Assembly: GCA_030147335.1 (NCBI GenBank)
Contig: JASKZZ010000204.1
Location: forward strand, 1-11,310
Reading direction: 5' to 3'
Source: Herpetosiphonaceae bacterium
GTDB taxonomy: Bacteria > Chloroflexota > Chloroflexia > Chloroflexales > Kallotenuaceae
Length of the DNA stretch: 11,310 nucleotides
This document shows, piece by piece, positions 1-7,328 of this stretch (the first letter of the stretch is position 1; every line of letters starts with the position of its first letter). A program made the position numbers and the translations under genes. Under the pieces are notes generated by a model that saw only the letters and a list, made by a program, of their open reading frames with translations, was not told where the DNA came from and made no database searches.

Positions 1-244
1 CGCCGGTTAGCTCAAGGGCTGGTGCGGTAATACGGCTTGCAATAAGCGCATTTTCTGCCCGTCGCTCTGCCAGCCGGTCGAGCTGCCACCAGCCAAGGCG
101 AATAAATACTGTGGTAAGGACAAGCACGGCCAATGTTATCCAACGCCAGCGCGGGCTGACCAATTGTTGAGGTAGGCTACGCCATGCTTCAATACGGTGC
201 GCTGGCGTTGATGTTTGTGTATCTGGTAGATGGATCGACTCCAC
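1..244 (-). CDS. SURF1 family protein, N-terminal part (cut by window edge)
   Basis: SURF1 proteins are membrane proteins of the haem-copper cytochrome oxidase assembly pathway. Reading the minus strand from a GTG at 244 gives 81 residues before the window ends. A polar stretch of about 33 residues is followed by one hydrophobic helix (about 35-51, from WITLAVLVL to VFIRLG). Directly after it comes the family signature GWWQLDRLAERRAEN (about 51-65), which in this family sits at the outer end of the first helix. The start was chosen because an in-frame TGA lies 18 bases upstream (260-262) and AAAGG precedes the GTG by 7 bases. The large extracytoplasmic domain and the second helix lie outside the window. 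The gene lies 106 bp downstream of the GH15 gene on the same strand, with a candidate promoter of its own in between. Family assignment rests on the helix plus signature only, but the pattern is distinctive. Confidence 0.8.
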   Translation of the reverse strand, partial: MESIHLPDTQTSTPAHRIEAWRSLPQQLVSPRWRWITLAVLVLTTVFIRLGWWQLDRLAERRAENALIASRITAPALELTG

Positions 245-285
245 GGAGCTGCCTTTCTGTCATTCGCGTTCAGGTACGTAACCGT

Positions 286-315
286 ATTGTAGCGCGGTGC
301 AGCTTTATGTGTCGG
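286..315 (-). promoter_or_regulatory. Candidate sigma-70-type promoter for the SURF1 gene
   Basis: On the minus strand a -35-like CCGACA (310-315) and a -10-like TACAAT (286-291, five of six consensus bases) are separated by 18 bases. The -10 lies 41 bases before the proposed GTG start at 244. The site sits in the 106-bp gap after the GH15 stop codon, so the SURF1 gene may be expressed independently of the hydrolase. This is consensus matching by eye. Confidence 0.4.
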
Positions 316-350
316 CCATCTACTTGCCTCAACCTCATGCTGTTAATTAA

Positions 351-2270
351 TCAGTCGTCGTCGCACGGCTCGGAATCGGTTGTCGCATGGGTTGACGGCT
401 GTGCGCTGCGAATACGACGAGCACCACTCACACCGGTTTTACATAATTTTCCGAGTGCTGCCAGCCGTGGATGAAGCGTACCAACCTGCTCCACATGTGC
501 TAACGAGACCGCCGCATTGATCACGCCGATATGCGAGAACGCTTGCGGAAAGTTGCCAAGGTGCGCTCCTGTTGCCGGATCAATTTCTTCGGCAAACAAT
601 CCAAGCTGTGTTGCCCGGCTCAACGTGCGCTCAAATAAGCGCTGGGCCTCGTCCTCGCGTTTGGCAAGGATTAGCGCATCCACGAGCCAGAAGGTACACA
701 GCACAAATGTCGCCTCACCGCCCGGGACGCCGTCGGGCGCGTCCAGATAGCGATAACACAAATCATTTGCGACAAGATGACGTAGCGTGGCGTCAATGGT
801 GCTGATCATACGTGGATCGTCGCCTTCAATAAAACCGACGACAGGCAGCATCAAGTTGGCGGCATCCAGCAGCTCATCCTCATACGATTGCTTGAACGCG
901 CCCAGTTTATCGCTCCAGCCGCGCTCAAACACGTCGGCGCGAATACGATCTCGTTCCAGCCGCCAACGCTTGATGTCGCCTTCGAGACCAATGCTTTCCG
1001 CCATGTCAATCGCCCGGTCAAGAGCAACCCAACACATCACTTTGCCATACACAAAGTTGCGCAAGCCGCCGCGAATCTCCCAAATACCACTTTCCGCCTG
1101 CTGCCAGTTATCGACGACCCAATCAACGAGCGGACGAAATTCGTTCCAAACTGTTTCCGGCTTGTACTGGCCGACTTTCCAGGCAAAATGCAAGGCATCC
1201 AGCACCTCGCCATAAATATCCAGCTGCACTTGATCAGCAGCGCCGTTGCCGATCCGTACCGGCGGCGAGTCGCGGTAGCCGTCAAGATGCTCAAGCACCT
1301 CTTCCTCGATCTGCGCATCCGAGCTGATCGGATACAAAATCTTGATGCCGGTACCCATAACCTTAACTGTTCGTACAATCCACTCGAAGAACGGATCGTC
1401 CTCGTCTTCATAGCCCGCCAATAGCAGCGCATACAGAGTAAATGACGCGTCACGAATCCAGGTGAAGCGATAATCCCAGTTACGAACGCCGCCAATTTCT
1501 TCCGGCAGCGATGTCGTGGGTGCTGCTACGATTGCGCCAGTTGGACGGTCAATCAGCAGCTTAAGCGTAAGCACACTCCGAATAACCGTGTCGCGGTAAG
1601 GGCCTTCATAGCTGCATCGGCGCGCATAACGCTGCCAAAGCTCAATCGCAGTTTGTAGCTCGGCGAACGGGTCAATACTCACCGAAGTTGCTGCTCCCTC
1701 CAATGGTTGCAGTGTCCACGCCAGCCGTTCACCGGAACGTACAATCACAAGGCTGCGCACGGTCGCTATGCCGGTGTCAATCTGCCAACCCGCTGGCCCG
1801 CGCAACAACAGCTGATCGAAAATGACGCCGTCGGGCTGTGCGTCAAAACTCGGTAAGCGCTGCGCGTAATTGGGCCGTGGCCGACATACGCTCTCGATCT
1901 CGACCTCGCCTTCAAGCCCTTCAACAATCCGCAGTATTCCTCGCGGTCCCGGATCGTAGCCCGGCGTGGTAAGCGGCTCGATCATCATCAAATCGTACAG
2001 CCGAATCCGCCCGCTCGCCGTTGTGAAGGTCGTCTCCAACACATTGGTTTCGGGTACATAGCGATGGTTAGACTCAAACGCGGCGATGGGATGCACGATC
2101 CAACTGCCGCCTTCGTCGTGGTCGAGAATGCGCGCAAACAAGGCGGGAGAATCAAAGCGCGGCCAGCAGAGCCAGTCGATCGATCCGTGGTTGCTCACCA
2201 ATGCTGCTGTATGCCCATCACCGATCAAACCATACTCTGAAATAGGTAAATAATCCGGTCGTCGTGTCAT
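351..2270 (-). CDS. Glycoside hydrolase family 15 protein (glucoamylase/trehalase type)
   Basis: A complete 639-residue GH15 enzyme, expected to hydrolyse alpha-glucosidic bonds with inversion, on starch/glycogen-type oligosaccharides or on trehalose; sequence alone does not decide which. The N-terminal beta-sandwich region (about 1-215) begins with the family block SEYGLIGDGHTAALVSNHGS and the following IDWLCWPRFDSP. The (alpha/alpha)6 catalytic barrel (about 225-595) contains GGVRNWDYRFTWIRDA (261-275), YGEVLDALHFAW (353-364), GIWEIRGG (395-402, with Glu398 as likely general acid), LFAEEID (558-564, with Glu561 or Glu562 as likely base) and GNFPQAFSHIG (572-582). The last 45 residues are polar and poorly structured. 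The start is the ATG at 2268-2270, with AAGGAG 5 bases upstream and the normal family N-terminus immediately after it. The frame stays open to a GTG at 2432, but that extension has no homology to the family. There is no signal peptide from the chosen start, so the enzyme is probably cytoplasmic. It lies upstream of the SURF1-like gene on the same strand; no functional link is evident. Confidence 0.93.
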   Translation of the reverse strand: MTRRPDYLPISEYGLIGDGHTAALVSNHGSIDWLCWPRFDSPALFARILDHDEGGSWIVHPIAAFESNHRYVPETNVLETTFTTASGRIRLYDLMMIEPLTTPGYDPGPRGILRIVEGLEGEVEIESVCRPRPNYAQRLPSFDAQPDGVIFDQLLLRGPAGWQIDTGIATVRSLVIVRSGERLAWTLQPLEGAATSVSIDPFAELQTAIELWQRYARRCSYEGPYRDTVIRSVLTLKLLIDRPTGAIVAAPTTSLPEEIGGVRNWDYRFTWIRDASFTLYALLLAGYEDEDDPFFEWIVRTVKVMGTGIKILYPISSDAQIEEEVLEHLDGYRDSPPVRIGNGAADQVQLDIYGEVLDALHFAWKVGQYKPETVWNEFRPLVDWVVDNWQQAESGIWEIRGGLRNFVYGKVMCWVALDRAIDMAESIGLEGDIKRWRLERDRIRADVFERGWSDKLGAFKQSYEDELLDAANLMLPVVGFIEGDDPRMISTIDATLRHLVANDLCYRYLDAPDGVPGGEATFVLCTFWLVDALILAKREDEAQRLFERTLSRATQLGLFAEEIDPATGAHLGNFPQAFSHIGVINAAVSLAHVEQVGTLHPRLAALGKLCKTGVSGARRIRSAQPSTHATTDSEPCDDD

Positions 2271-2864
2271 AGCTTCTCCTTCGCGCTTCTGGCACCATCG
2301 CTCCTGTATGTTGGAGTCATCAAAATACGCGCCGCGAAGCGCAAAACTCGTTGCCACAAAGACCACAAGCAGCGCTATACTACAAATTGTTGACCGTTCT
2401 TTGGCGCGAATTGCTAACCCCGCAGCAATCACGACCGAACTTAAATGAACTGTTAGCTTGAAGAGCTAATCCAAACCATGCTGTGTTTATTCCGGCATTT
2501 CCCGCCCATGCCGATGTTCAGCAGCTACGTGTTAGCTTTGGCGGTGTACGTTCAATTCCTTACCCCCAGGTATCGTTAAGTCTCAGGCGTCAAATTTTGT
2601 CTACGCGCGACACGGGACGCGCATCCGAATAATGCTGTGCAAGCTTTCGGTGGTCCGTTTGGCGGATGCAGTTCCCCTTGATTGGCTATTTGCACAGCAT
2701 TGACGGCATGTGCATGATGATAGTGAGGATATTAGCGAAAGCTGTTGGAACGGTAGCGTCTAGCGACACTGGCAGTTTCGGTCAAAATCCAATACGGCCG
2801 GTCTTGATGGATCGGTTGTTGCGTTAATAGTTGTGGGGATGAATTGAGTTTGAAGGAGACTCCA
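2271..2864. other. Intergenic region, about 594 bp, no gene seen
   Basis: This gap separates the divergently transcribed GH15 gene (minus) and the small ATP-binding regulator (plus), so it should hold promoters for both. No frame gives a recognisable protein. The first 160 bases form an open extension of the GH15 frame, with a hydrophobic stretch that I regard as non-coding. Visible structures are a 6-bp hairpin TTAGCT/AGCTAA (2453-2469, 5-base loop) and the 12-bp inverted repeat listed separately. Weak promoter-like hexamers exist on both strands but none has good spacing, so I do not call them. Confidence 0.6.
2631..2701. repeat. Perfect 12-bp inverted repeat with 47-bp spacer
   Basis: AATGCTGTGCAA at 2631-2642 is repeated as its exact reverse complement TTGCACAGCATT at 2690-2701. 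The match ends at both sides after 12 bases. The 47-base spacer contains a small TCCG/CGGA pairing around 2654-2666 but no open frame. The element lies about 165 bp upstream of the ATP-binding regulator start. A two-site operator or a structured leader are possible readings; neither is shown by the sequence. Confidence 0.7.
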
Positions 2865-3320
2865 ATGAGCGGCGAGGCGGAAACGATTGAATTATTATTG
2901 CCAAATAAATTAGGGTATGAAACGCTTGCGCGCGATACTGTTGCGTGGCTTGGCTCACGTTTAGGCCTGGAGCCGGACCGAATCGCGGATATGCAGACTG
3001 CGGTTTGCGAAGCTTGTATTAACGCGATGGAACACGGCAATCAGGGATCGCCTGACCAACGCGTAATTGTTACATTCTCATATGGACCTACACATCTTGA
3101 TGCCGTTATTGCAGATAATGGCTTGCAGTTGTACGAGCGAAGTGTTGCAGCGCCCGCAACTATCCAACAAAAATTAGCTGGTCTTGCTCCCGCGCGCGGC
3201 ATGGGGTTAATGCTTATTCGTCAGCTCGTTGATGAGGCCGAGTTTTTGCCGGCAGAGCATACACAGGGCAATCGTTATCGTATTCGGTTGTATCATCGCG
3301 TGAGGGAAAGGCGATCATAG
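2865..3320 (+). CDS. RsbW/SpoIIAB-like ATP-binding regulator (HATPase_c_2)
   Basis: A 151-residue single-domain protein of the GHKL ATPase fold, resembling anti-sigma factor serine kinases of partner-switching systems. The N box is EACINAMEHGN (49-59, with Glu49, Asn53 and His57 placed for Mg-ATP binding). The first glycine box is reduced to ADNG (83-86, Asp84). The second is ARGMGLMLIRQLVDE (110-124). It has no membrane segment and no sensor domain. The start is the ATG at 2865, which has AAGGAG 6 bases upstream; a TTG seven codons earlier is in frame but would overlap that site. In this family such proteins phosphorylate an anti-anti-sigma protein or bind a sigma factor. Neither a STAS-domain partner, a PP2C phosphatase nor a sigma factor is encoded nearby, so its target is unknown. 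A related possibility is a stress-response histidine-kinase-like adaptor. Confidence 0.85.
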   Translation: MSGEAETIELLLPNKLGYETLARDTVAWLGSRLGLEPDRIADMQTAVCEACINAMEHGNQGSPDQRVIVTFSYGPTHLDAVIADNGLQLYERSVAAPATIQQKLAGLAPARGMGLMLIRQLVDEAEFLPAEHTQGNRYRIRLYHRVRERRS

Positions 3321-3569
3321 GCCTGTTAGCAATATAACCGCAAGCGCTAAGATCCCCCTCGTGTTTCGTGGTTGAGCCGCTGCGTCCTCCCTCCAATGAG
3401 GTGGCGTGACTTGTGTAATCCTCGTCCCAGTATTTCAAGCCGCCACGGCTTAAGCACTCCCCAGAAACCTTTCCCCCAATCAGCAGTTGGGCGTATTTGG
3501 GGGCAACGGCGGTTTTTACACCATAATTGTACACATTACCGCACTATTACGACATTTCAGCCGTCGCGT
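3321..3569. other. Intergenic region between convergent genes, with hairpins
   Basis: This 249-bp gap lies between the 3' ends of the ATP-binding regulator (plus) and the monooxygenase (minus). It holds a compact hairpin AAGCCG-CCA-CGGCTT (3437-3451). It also holds a 7-bp pairing CCCCCAA (3473-3479) with TTGGGGG (3497-3503), followed nine bases later by TTTTT (3513-3517). The second structure could act as a plus-strand terminator, though the spacing to the T-run is poor. Open frames here carry no recognisable protein. Confidence 0.45.
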
Positions 3570-4652
3570 TCAATCGGCTTGCCGTTCTTGCACATGCGCT
3601 TTTCGCACAGCCTCGATCTCCGCAACTGTTGCGCGGGCGGAACGATCAACGCCAATCAGTGTTGCGGAGGCAAAGCCGCTCCATTCGCCGTAGCCGACCA
3701 ACCACAAGCGTGGCTCATGCACGGAGCGCGTTCCAACAACCTCAACGCGGCCATCCTCGGTGATAATGCCAAGCGGCGCAAGATGATCAAGCGCCGGTCG
3801 AAAGCCGGTACACCAGAGCACAACATCAAAGTTCATTGCTTTTCCATCCGGCCATACCACGCCGGTAGACGTGAAGTGCTGGAAGGGTGGCATTGCTTGC
3901 AGGACGCCCCGCGCACGAGCTTCCTTGACCGACGGCGTCATCACAATATCGCCCAATCCGCCAAGTGGCGCTTCGTAATCGCGACCTTCTCGCTGCGCCT
4001 GATAACGCGCTGTTGCCTGCTCGAAAAGGTACCGTCCGTCCACATTGTCGGGCAAAAATGTTGGCGGCTGGAGCGTAACCCACGTTGCTTCGGCTACCTG
4101 CTGTACCTCGGCTAAGATCTGTGCCGCTGAGTTGCCGCCGCCAATGATTAACACGCGCTGCCCGGCAACCTGCTGCGGAGAGTGATACATTGCCGAGTGA
4201 AGCTGTTCGCCATTATAGTTCTCCAGACCAGGATAATCCGGCAGATAGGGCTTGGACCACGTTCCTGTTGCACTAACTACCGCACGCGTTCGATACACGC
4301 CACGATCTGTTTCGACCACAAGCGCGTCGGTTTCAGCCCGAACCCCGCTGACGCGTACTGGCCGTTGAATTGGTAGCTGATAACGTTCTTCATAGGCTGT
4401 AAGATAATGAAGCACGGCATCGCGAGATGGAACTTGGGTATGATCGCCGGGCATCATCCAGCCAGGGAGCGAGCTATACGGCGGCGGCGAGAACAAGCGC
4501 AGCGAGTCCCATCCATGACGCCACGCGCCGCCAGCAGCGTGTTCGGCATCCAATATGACAAAACGAAGCGCTGTCCGTCGCAGATAATAGCCGACAGCTA
4601 ATCCAGCCTGACCAGCGCCAATCACGACAACATCATGCGCCCCAGCTGTCAT
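3570..4652 (-). CDS. ArsO-like FAD/NAD(P)-dependent monooxygenase
   Basis: A complete 360-residue flavoprotein of the class B flavin monooxygenase type, closest in pattern to ArsO-like proteins. The FAD-binding Rossmann motif is VVVIGAGQAGLAVGYYLRR (8-26). The block GGAWRHGWDSLRLFSP (41-56) is characteristic of the ArsO-like group. ATG-type motif SATGTWSKPYLP is at 127-138. The second dinucleotide fold, for NAD(P)H, is VLIIGGGNSAAQIL (167-180). A late FAD-contact strand is VVLWCTGFRP (277-286). The start is the ATG at 4650-4652 because GGGAGG lies 7 bases upstream; a GTG five codons earlier lies inside that site. Soluble and cytoplasmic, with no signal peptide. ArsO relatives are usually encoded within arsenic operons, but no arsR, arsC or efflux gene is present here. 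The substrate is therefore open: an organoarsenical, a thiol or another small nucleophile. Confidence 0.85.
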   Translation of the reverse strand: MTAGAHDVVVIGAGQAGLAVGYYLRRTALRFVILDAEHAAGGAWRHGWDSLRLFSPPPYSSLPGWMMPGDHTQVPSRDAVLHYLTAYEERYQLPIQRPVRVSGVRAETDALVVETDRGVYRTRAVVSATGTWSKPYLPDYPGLENYNGEQLHSAMYHSPQQVAGQRVLIIGGGNSAAQILAEVQQVAEATWVTLQPPTFLPDNVDGRYLFEQATARYQAQREGRDYEAPLGGLGDIVMTPSVKEARARGVLQAMPPFQHFTSTGVVWPDGKAMNFDVVLWCTGFRPALDHLAPLGIITEDGRVEVVGTRSVHEPRLWLVGYGEWSGFASATLIGVDRSARATVAEIEAVRKAHVQERQAD

Positions 4653-4910
4653 CGCAATGCCTCCCACTAGCGCTCAGACCCATGTGCCAACTGCTCATTC
4701 CCCCACCGCAAATATGTTCCTTTTTCAAGATACCACGAACGTCGTCGCATAGGGCAGCAAGTGCGCAACATCGTCGTGATCACCTGAAATGATGGTCTGT
4801 GGGAATGTACGGCTGGAAAACACTGTGAAGGTTGCGATGATGCGCTATACTAAGGTTTGTCGTGGCACTATGACCTAATGCTGCCGAAAGCGATGCGAGA
4901 GCGAGGGGCG
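4653..4910. promoter_or_regulatory. Divergent intergenic region between monooxygenase and receiver genes
   Basis: This 258-bp gap must hold the promoters of two genes that point away from each other. On the plus strand a -10-like TATACT (4846-4851) lies 60 bases before the receiver ATG, without a convincing -35 at 16-18 bases. An 8-bp palindrome GTGATCAC (4776-4783) lies near the middle and could be part of an operator, but palindromes this short occur by chance. The monooxygenase side shows no clear promoter hexamers. Confidence 0.35.
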
Positions 4911-5267
4911 ATGGCGACCATTCTTTTGGTAGAAGACGATACCGCGATTCGTGAGGGACTCCAGGAAGCGCTGCTGGAGGAGGGTTACACTGTACAAAGC
5001 GCCCGTGACGGTCAGGACGCGCTGACGCAGCTTCAGCAAGGGCTACGCCCAGACGTGATTGTGTTGGACTTGATGCTGCCGAACATAAGTGGACAGCAAT
5101 TTCGTATTCGGCAGCTAGCCGATCCCGAGTTGCGTACAATTCCGCTTGTTGTTATTAGCGCTTTTCCTTTGGCGGACAATATCGCACGCGCATTGCAGGC
5201 GACCGCTTTTATTCCCAAGCCGTTGCAGCTCAACCTGTTATTCGATACCATCGAAACGCTTATTTGA
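4911..5267 (+). CDS. Single-domain response regulator (CheY/Spo0F type receiver)
   Basis: A 118-residue protein that is only a receiver domain. The acidic pocket is EDD (8-10). The phosphate acceptor is Asp53 in VIVLDLMLP. The switch Ser/Thr position is Ser83 in VVISA. The conserved lysine is Lys103 in the cis-proline turn IPKPL (101-105). All the residues needed for phosphoryl transfer are present, so it should be active as a phosphorelay intermediate or protein-binding switch. It has no DNA-binding or enzymatic output domain. The start is the ATG at 4911, with GAGG about 5 bases upstream and the first beta strand (ATILLVEDD) right after it; an in-frame TTG 18 codons earlier adds residues foreign to the fold. 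No histidine kinase lies in the window. The small ATP-binding regulator at 2865-3320 is the only other intact signalling gene, and it is separated by the oppositely oriented monooxygenase. Confidence 0.92.
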   Translation: MATILLVEDDTAIREGLQEALLEEGYTVQSARDGQDALTQLQQGLRPDVIVLDLMLPNISGQQFRIRQLADPELRTIPLVVISAFPLADNIARALQATAFIPKPLQLNLLFDTIETLI

Positions 5268-5347
5268 GGTAGTTGACGAGCTGTTGCTATGTTGTCGCAT
5301 TGTACTTACGAGGGAATGCACGAGCGCAAAATGTAGTCGGCGTTCGC

Positions 5348-5685
5348 TTAGATGGTCGCTGGGTAAAATAATGCATGAAGCTGCTGCGTAATCGCCGGTC
5401 CAAAAATCACCTCGCCATTGCTGACGCCCCGGATCGCGCGCAACACTTCGCCTTTCAGCGCGTCTTTAAGTAGGTAGCCGCGCGCCTGTCTGAATCGCAG
5501 CGAAAACGGAGTCGACATCGTTGAACATGGTTAGCACCACAATTCGGATGTAGGGACTGGTGTGCAAGATACGTTGGGTCGCGTCCAATCCATCGCCATC
5601 CAGCATTTTGAGATCCATCAAAATCATATCCGGCTGCAGCCCGTGCGAGCGCAATAGCTTCTGTTCCATTGATTGCCTCATCGCC
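5348..5685 (-). pseudogene. Relic of a NarL/LuxR-type response regulator receiver domain
   Basis: Three pieces in different minus-strand frames add up to most of a receiver domain. The first, about 5640-5685, reads EAINGTEAIALAR. The second, about 5490-5640, reads LQPDMILMDLKMLDGDGLD and then TSPYIRIVVLTMFND...AAIQTGAR, with the acceptor Asp in ILMDLKM. The third reads GYLLKDALKGEVLRAIRGVS then NGEVIFGPAITQQL, ending at TAA 5348-5350. One frame break lies near 5640 and a second near 5488, where GAR and GYLLKDA are out of phase by two missing bases. The first 40 or so residues, with the acidic pocket, are absent: homology stops just where the ribosome binding site of the divergent metal ATPase begins. 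The C-terminal helix-turn-helix expected in this family is also absent. With both ends gone and two frameshifts, no functional product is expected. The intact receiver gene just upstream on the other strand is a different type. Confidence 0.82.
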
Positions 5686-5705
5686 GCGAACAGGGGGAGC
5701 AAACG

Positions 5706-7256
5706 ATGAATACAAAAGCAACAATAACTCTGCCCGTTGGGGGCATGGATTGTGTCAGTTGTGCGGCGCACGATGAAGAGGCGGTTGGCACGCTGCCTGG
5801 TGTTGATACTGTACAGGTGCTTGTCGCGGCTGAGCGAGCAACTGTCACCTATAACCCTGAAACAACTACTCGTGACCAAATTGTGGATGCCATTCATTGG
5901 GCAGGCTACCATGTGCCGCACGAGGCTAAACTAGCAGCCATTGAAACACTAGCGCTGTCTCAACGTATGGTCGGCTCAGTTATTGGCTGGGGTGTGCTCG
6001 GTCTTGTGGCGCTGGAGAAGCAGAAGTCCAGAAAGCGCCGGTGCAGCGTTTCGCGGATACATTTTCGACGTATTATTTGCCCGTCGTGCTGATGGTTGCC
6101 CTGCTTACGTTTCTTGTAACCGGACAGATATTAAACTCCGTAGCAGTATTAGTGGTGGCTTGTTCGTGTGCAATTGCCTTGGCGACATCGGTTGTTGTGC
6201 TTGCCAGTGTCGGCAACGCAGCCCAGCGTGGTTTGCTGATCAAGGGCGGTCTGACGCTGGAGCAATTAGCGCGAGTTGATACGGTCGTTGTTGATAAAAC
6301 TGGTACATTGACGCGTGGCCAGCCGCAGGTAACCGACATTCTACCGTTTGGCATAACTGAGGCGGTGCTGGTGCAGGCGGTGGCGACGCTTGAACACCGG
6401 AGTGAGCATCCCCTGGCACGAGCGATGGTAGAGGCTGCTGCCCGGCGCGGTATTGTCCAGGGCACGGTTGAACAATTCGCGGCGCTGCCCGGACGCGGCG
6501 TTGTCGGCATCGTTGACGGCAATCAGTGGGCAATTGGCAATCGTCGCTTGTTAAGCGAACGCCGGGTCAAGCTTGATGTTGCGCATGAGCAGTCAGCCCA
6601 GATGCTTGAAACGAACGGTAAAACAGTCTTTTTTGTGATGCTTAACGATGCTGTTGTTGGTCTGGTTGGCTTAGCTGATATTCTCCGTGTCGATGTTAAG
6701 CAGGCGTTGGGCGAGCTATCCCAGCTTGGTATTCGACGGGTTGTGCTGTTGACGGGCGATAACGAGCGTGTCGCTGCTAGCGTAGCCGCAGAGCTTGGCA
6801 TCGAGTACCGCGCCGACCTGTTGCCGGAGCATAAGATCGCAGCTGTCAAAGAGCTTCAACAGACCGGCGCTGTGGTGATGATGATTGGCGATGGTGTGAA
6901 TGATGCTCCCACACTGGCGCATGCCGACGTCGGTCTGGCCATGGGCGTGGCTGGCATTGATGTTGCACTCGAAGCCGCCGACGTTGCCTTGATGCGCGAT
7001 GAATGGCGCATGGTGCCGGAAACGCTGCGGATTGGCCGGCGCGGACGTCGCACCATTCGGCAGAACATAGGCTTTACGGCGCTGTATAACGTGCTGGGCC
7101 TGACGTTCGCCGTGATTGGGGTCTTCAATATGGGCTGCCGCCGCGCAGAGCTTGCCCGATGTCGTAATTATGCTCAATTCCGCTCGCTTATTACGTCAGC
7201 GCGGTGGCTCATTACCGCAGCCAGAAGCAAGCAGTCAGGTTGTGCGTGTCGCTTAG
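5706..7256 (+). pseudogene. Broken heavy-metal (P1B-type) translocating ATPase
   Basis: When intact, this protein would pump transition-metal ions out across the membrane using ATP. The first part (5706 to about 6014) encodes a metal-binding HMA domain with the GGMDCVSCA motif (Cys16, Cys19) and the start of the first helix (MVGSVIGWGVLGLVAL). The next part continues in another frame from about 6017 with EAEVQKAPVQRFADTFSTYY, which in relatives lies after four helices and the actuator domain; roughly 200 or more residues are therefore missing. It then has the metal-site helix with CSC (6161-6169), the phosphorylation motif DKTGT (6293-6307), SEHPLA, TGDN and GDGVNDAP. A second break near 7122-7128 shifts the C-terminus back to the first frame (AAAAQSLPDVVIMLNSARLL), ending at TAG 7254. 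The start ATG at 5706 has GGGAG 7 bases upstream. The catalytic core is recognisable, but the lost A-domain and helices make transport impossible. The unshifted frame stays open to 7261. Confidence 0.88.
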
Positions 7257-7328
7257 CCTGAGTCGATTCTGCGCCAACCCATGCTGATTGATGATGGTTC
7301 GTGTGCTGGGTAAGATTGCTAGCGGGCA

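Noticed and set aside
2373..2384. Plus-strand GCGCTATACTAC, similar to the -10 region at 4842-4852.
   Set aside because: There is no -35 at a suitable distance and no plus-strand gene for almost 500 bases, so the similarity is probably chance.
2271..2432. Open extension of the GH15 frame with a hydrophobic stretch that resembles a signal anchor.
   Set aside because: The internal ATG at 2270 has a strong ribosome binding site at ideal spacing, and the family N-terminus begins exactly there. The upstream GTG has no comparable site.
3321..3569. Minus-strand frames in this gap looked vaguely like the end of a transposase (IS605 TnpB or ISAs1 type).
   Set aside because: No catalytic or zinc-finger motif can be placed and the resemblance is limited to a few basic residues. 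Not enough to call a mobile-element remnant.
3372..4115. A 247-codon plus-strand open frame.
   Set aside because: It is the reverse shadow of the monooxygenase gene, has no recognisable motifs, and its start lies in the gap after the ATP-binding regulator.
4776..4783. Palindrome GTGATCAC as an operator.
   Set aside because: Eight bases are too short to support a binding site without conservation or a second copy.
6041..7261. A 406-residue frame that could be taken as a complete short P-type ATPase.
   Set aside because: Its apparent GTG start lies within the conserved KAPVQRFAD segment, upstream homology continues in the same frame before it, and the C-terminal residues are a frameshift product. 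It is the middle piece of a pseudogene.
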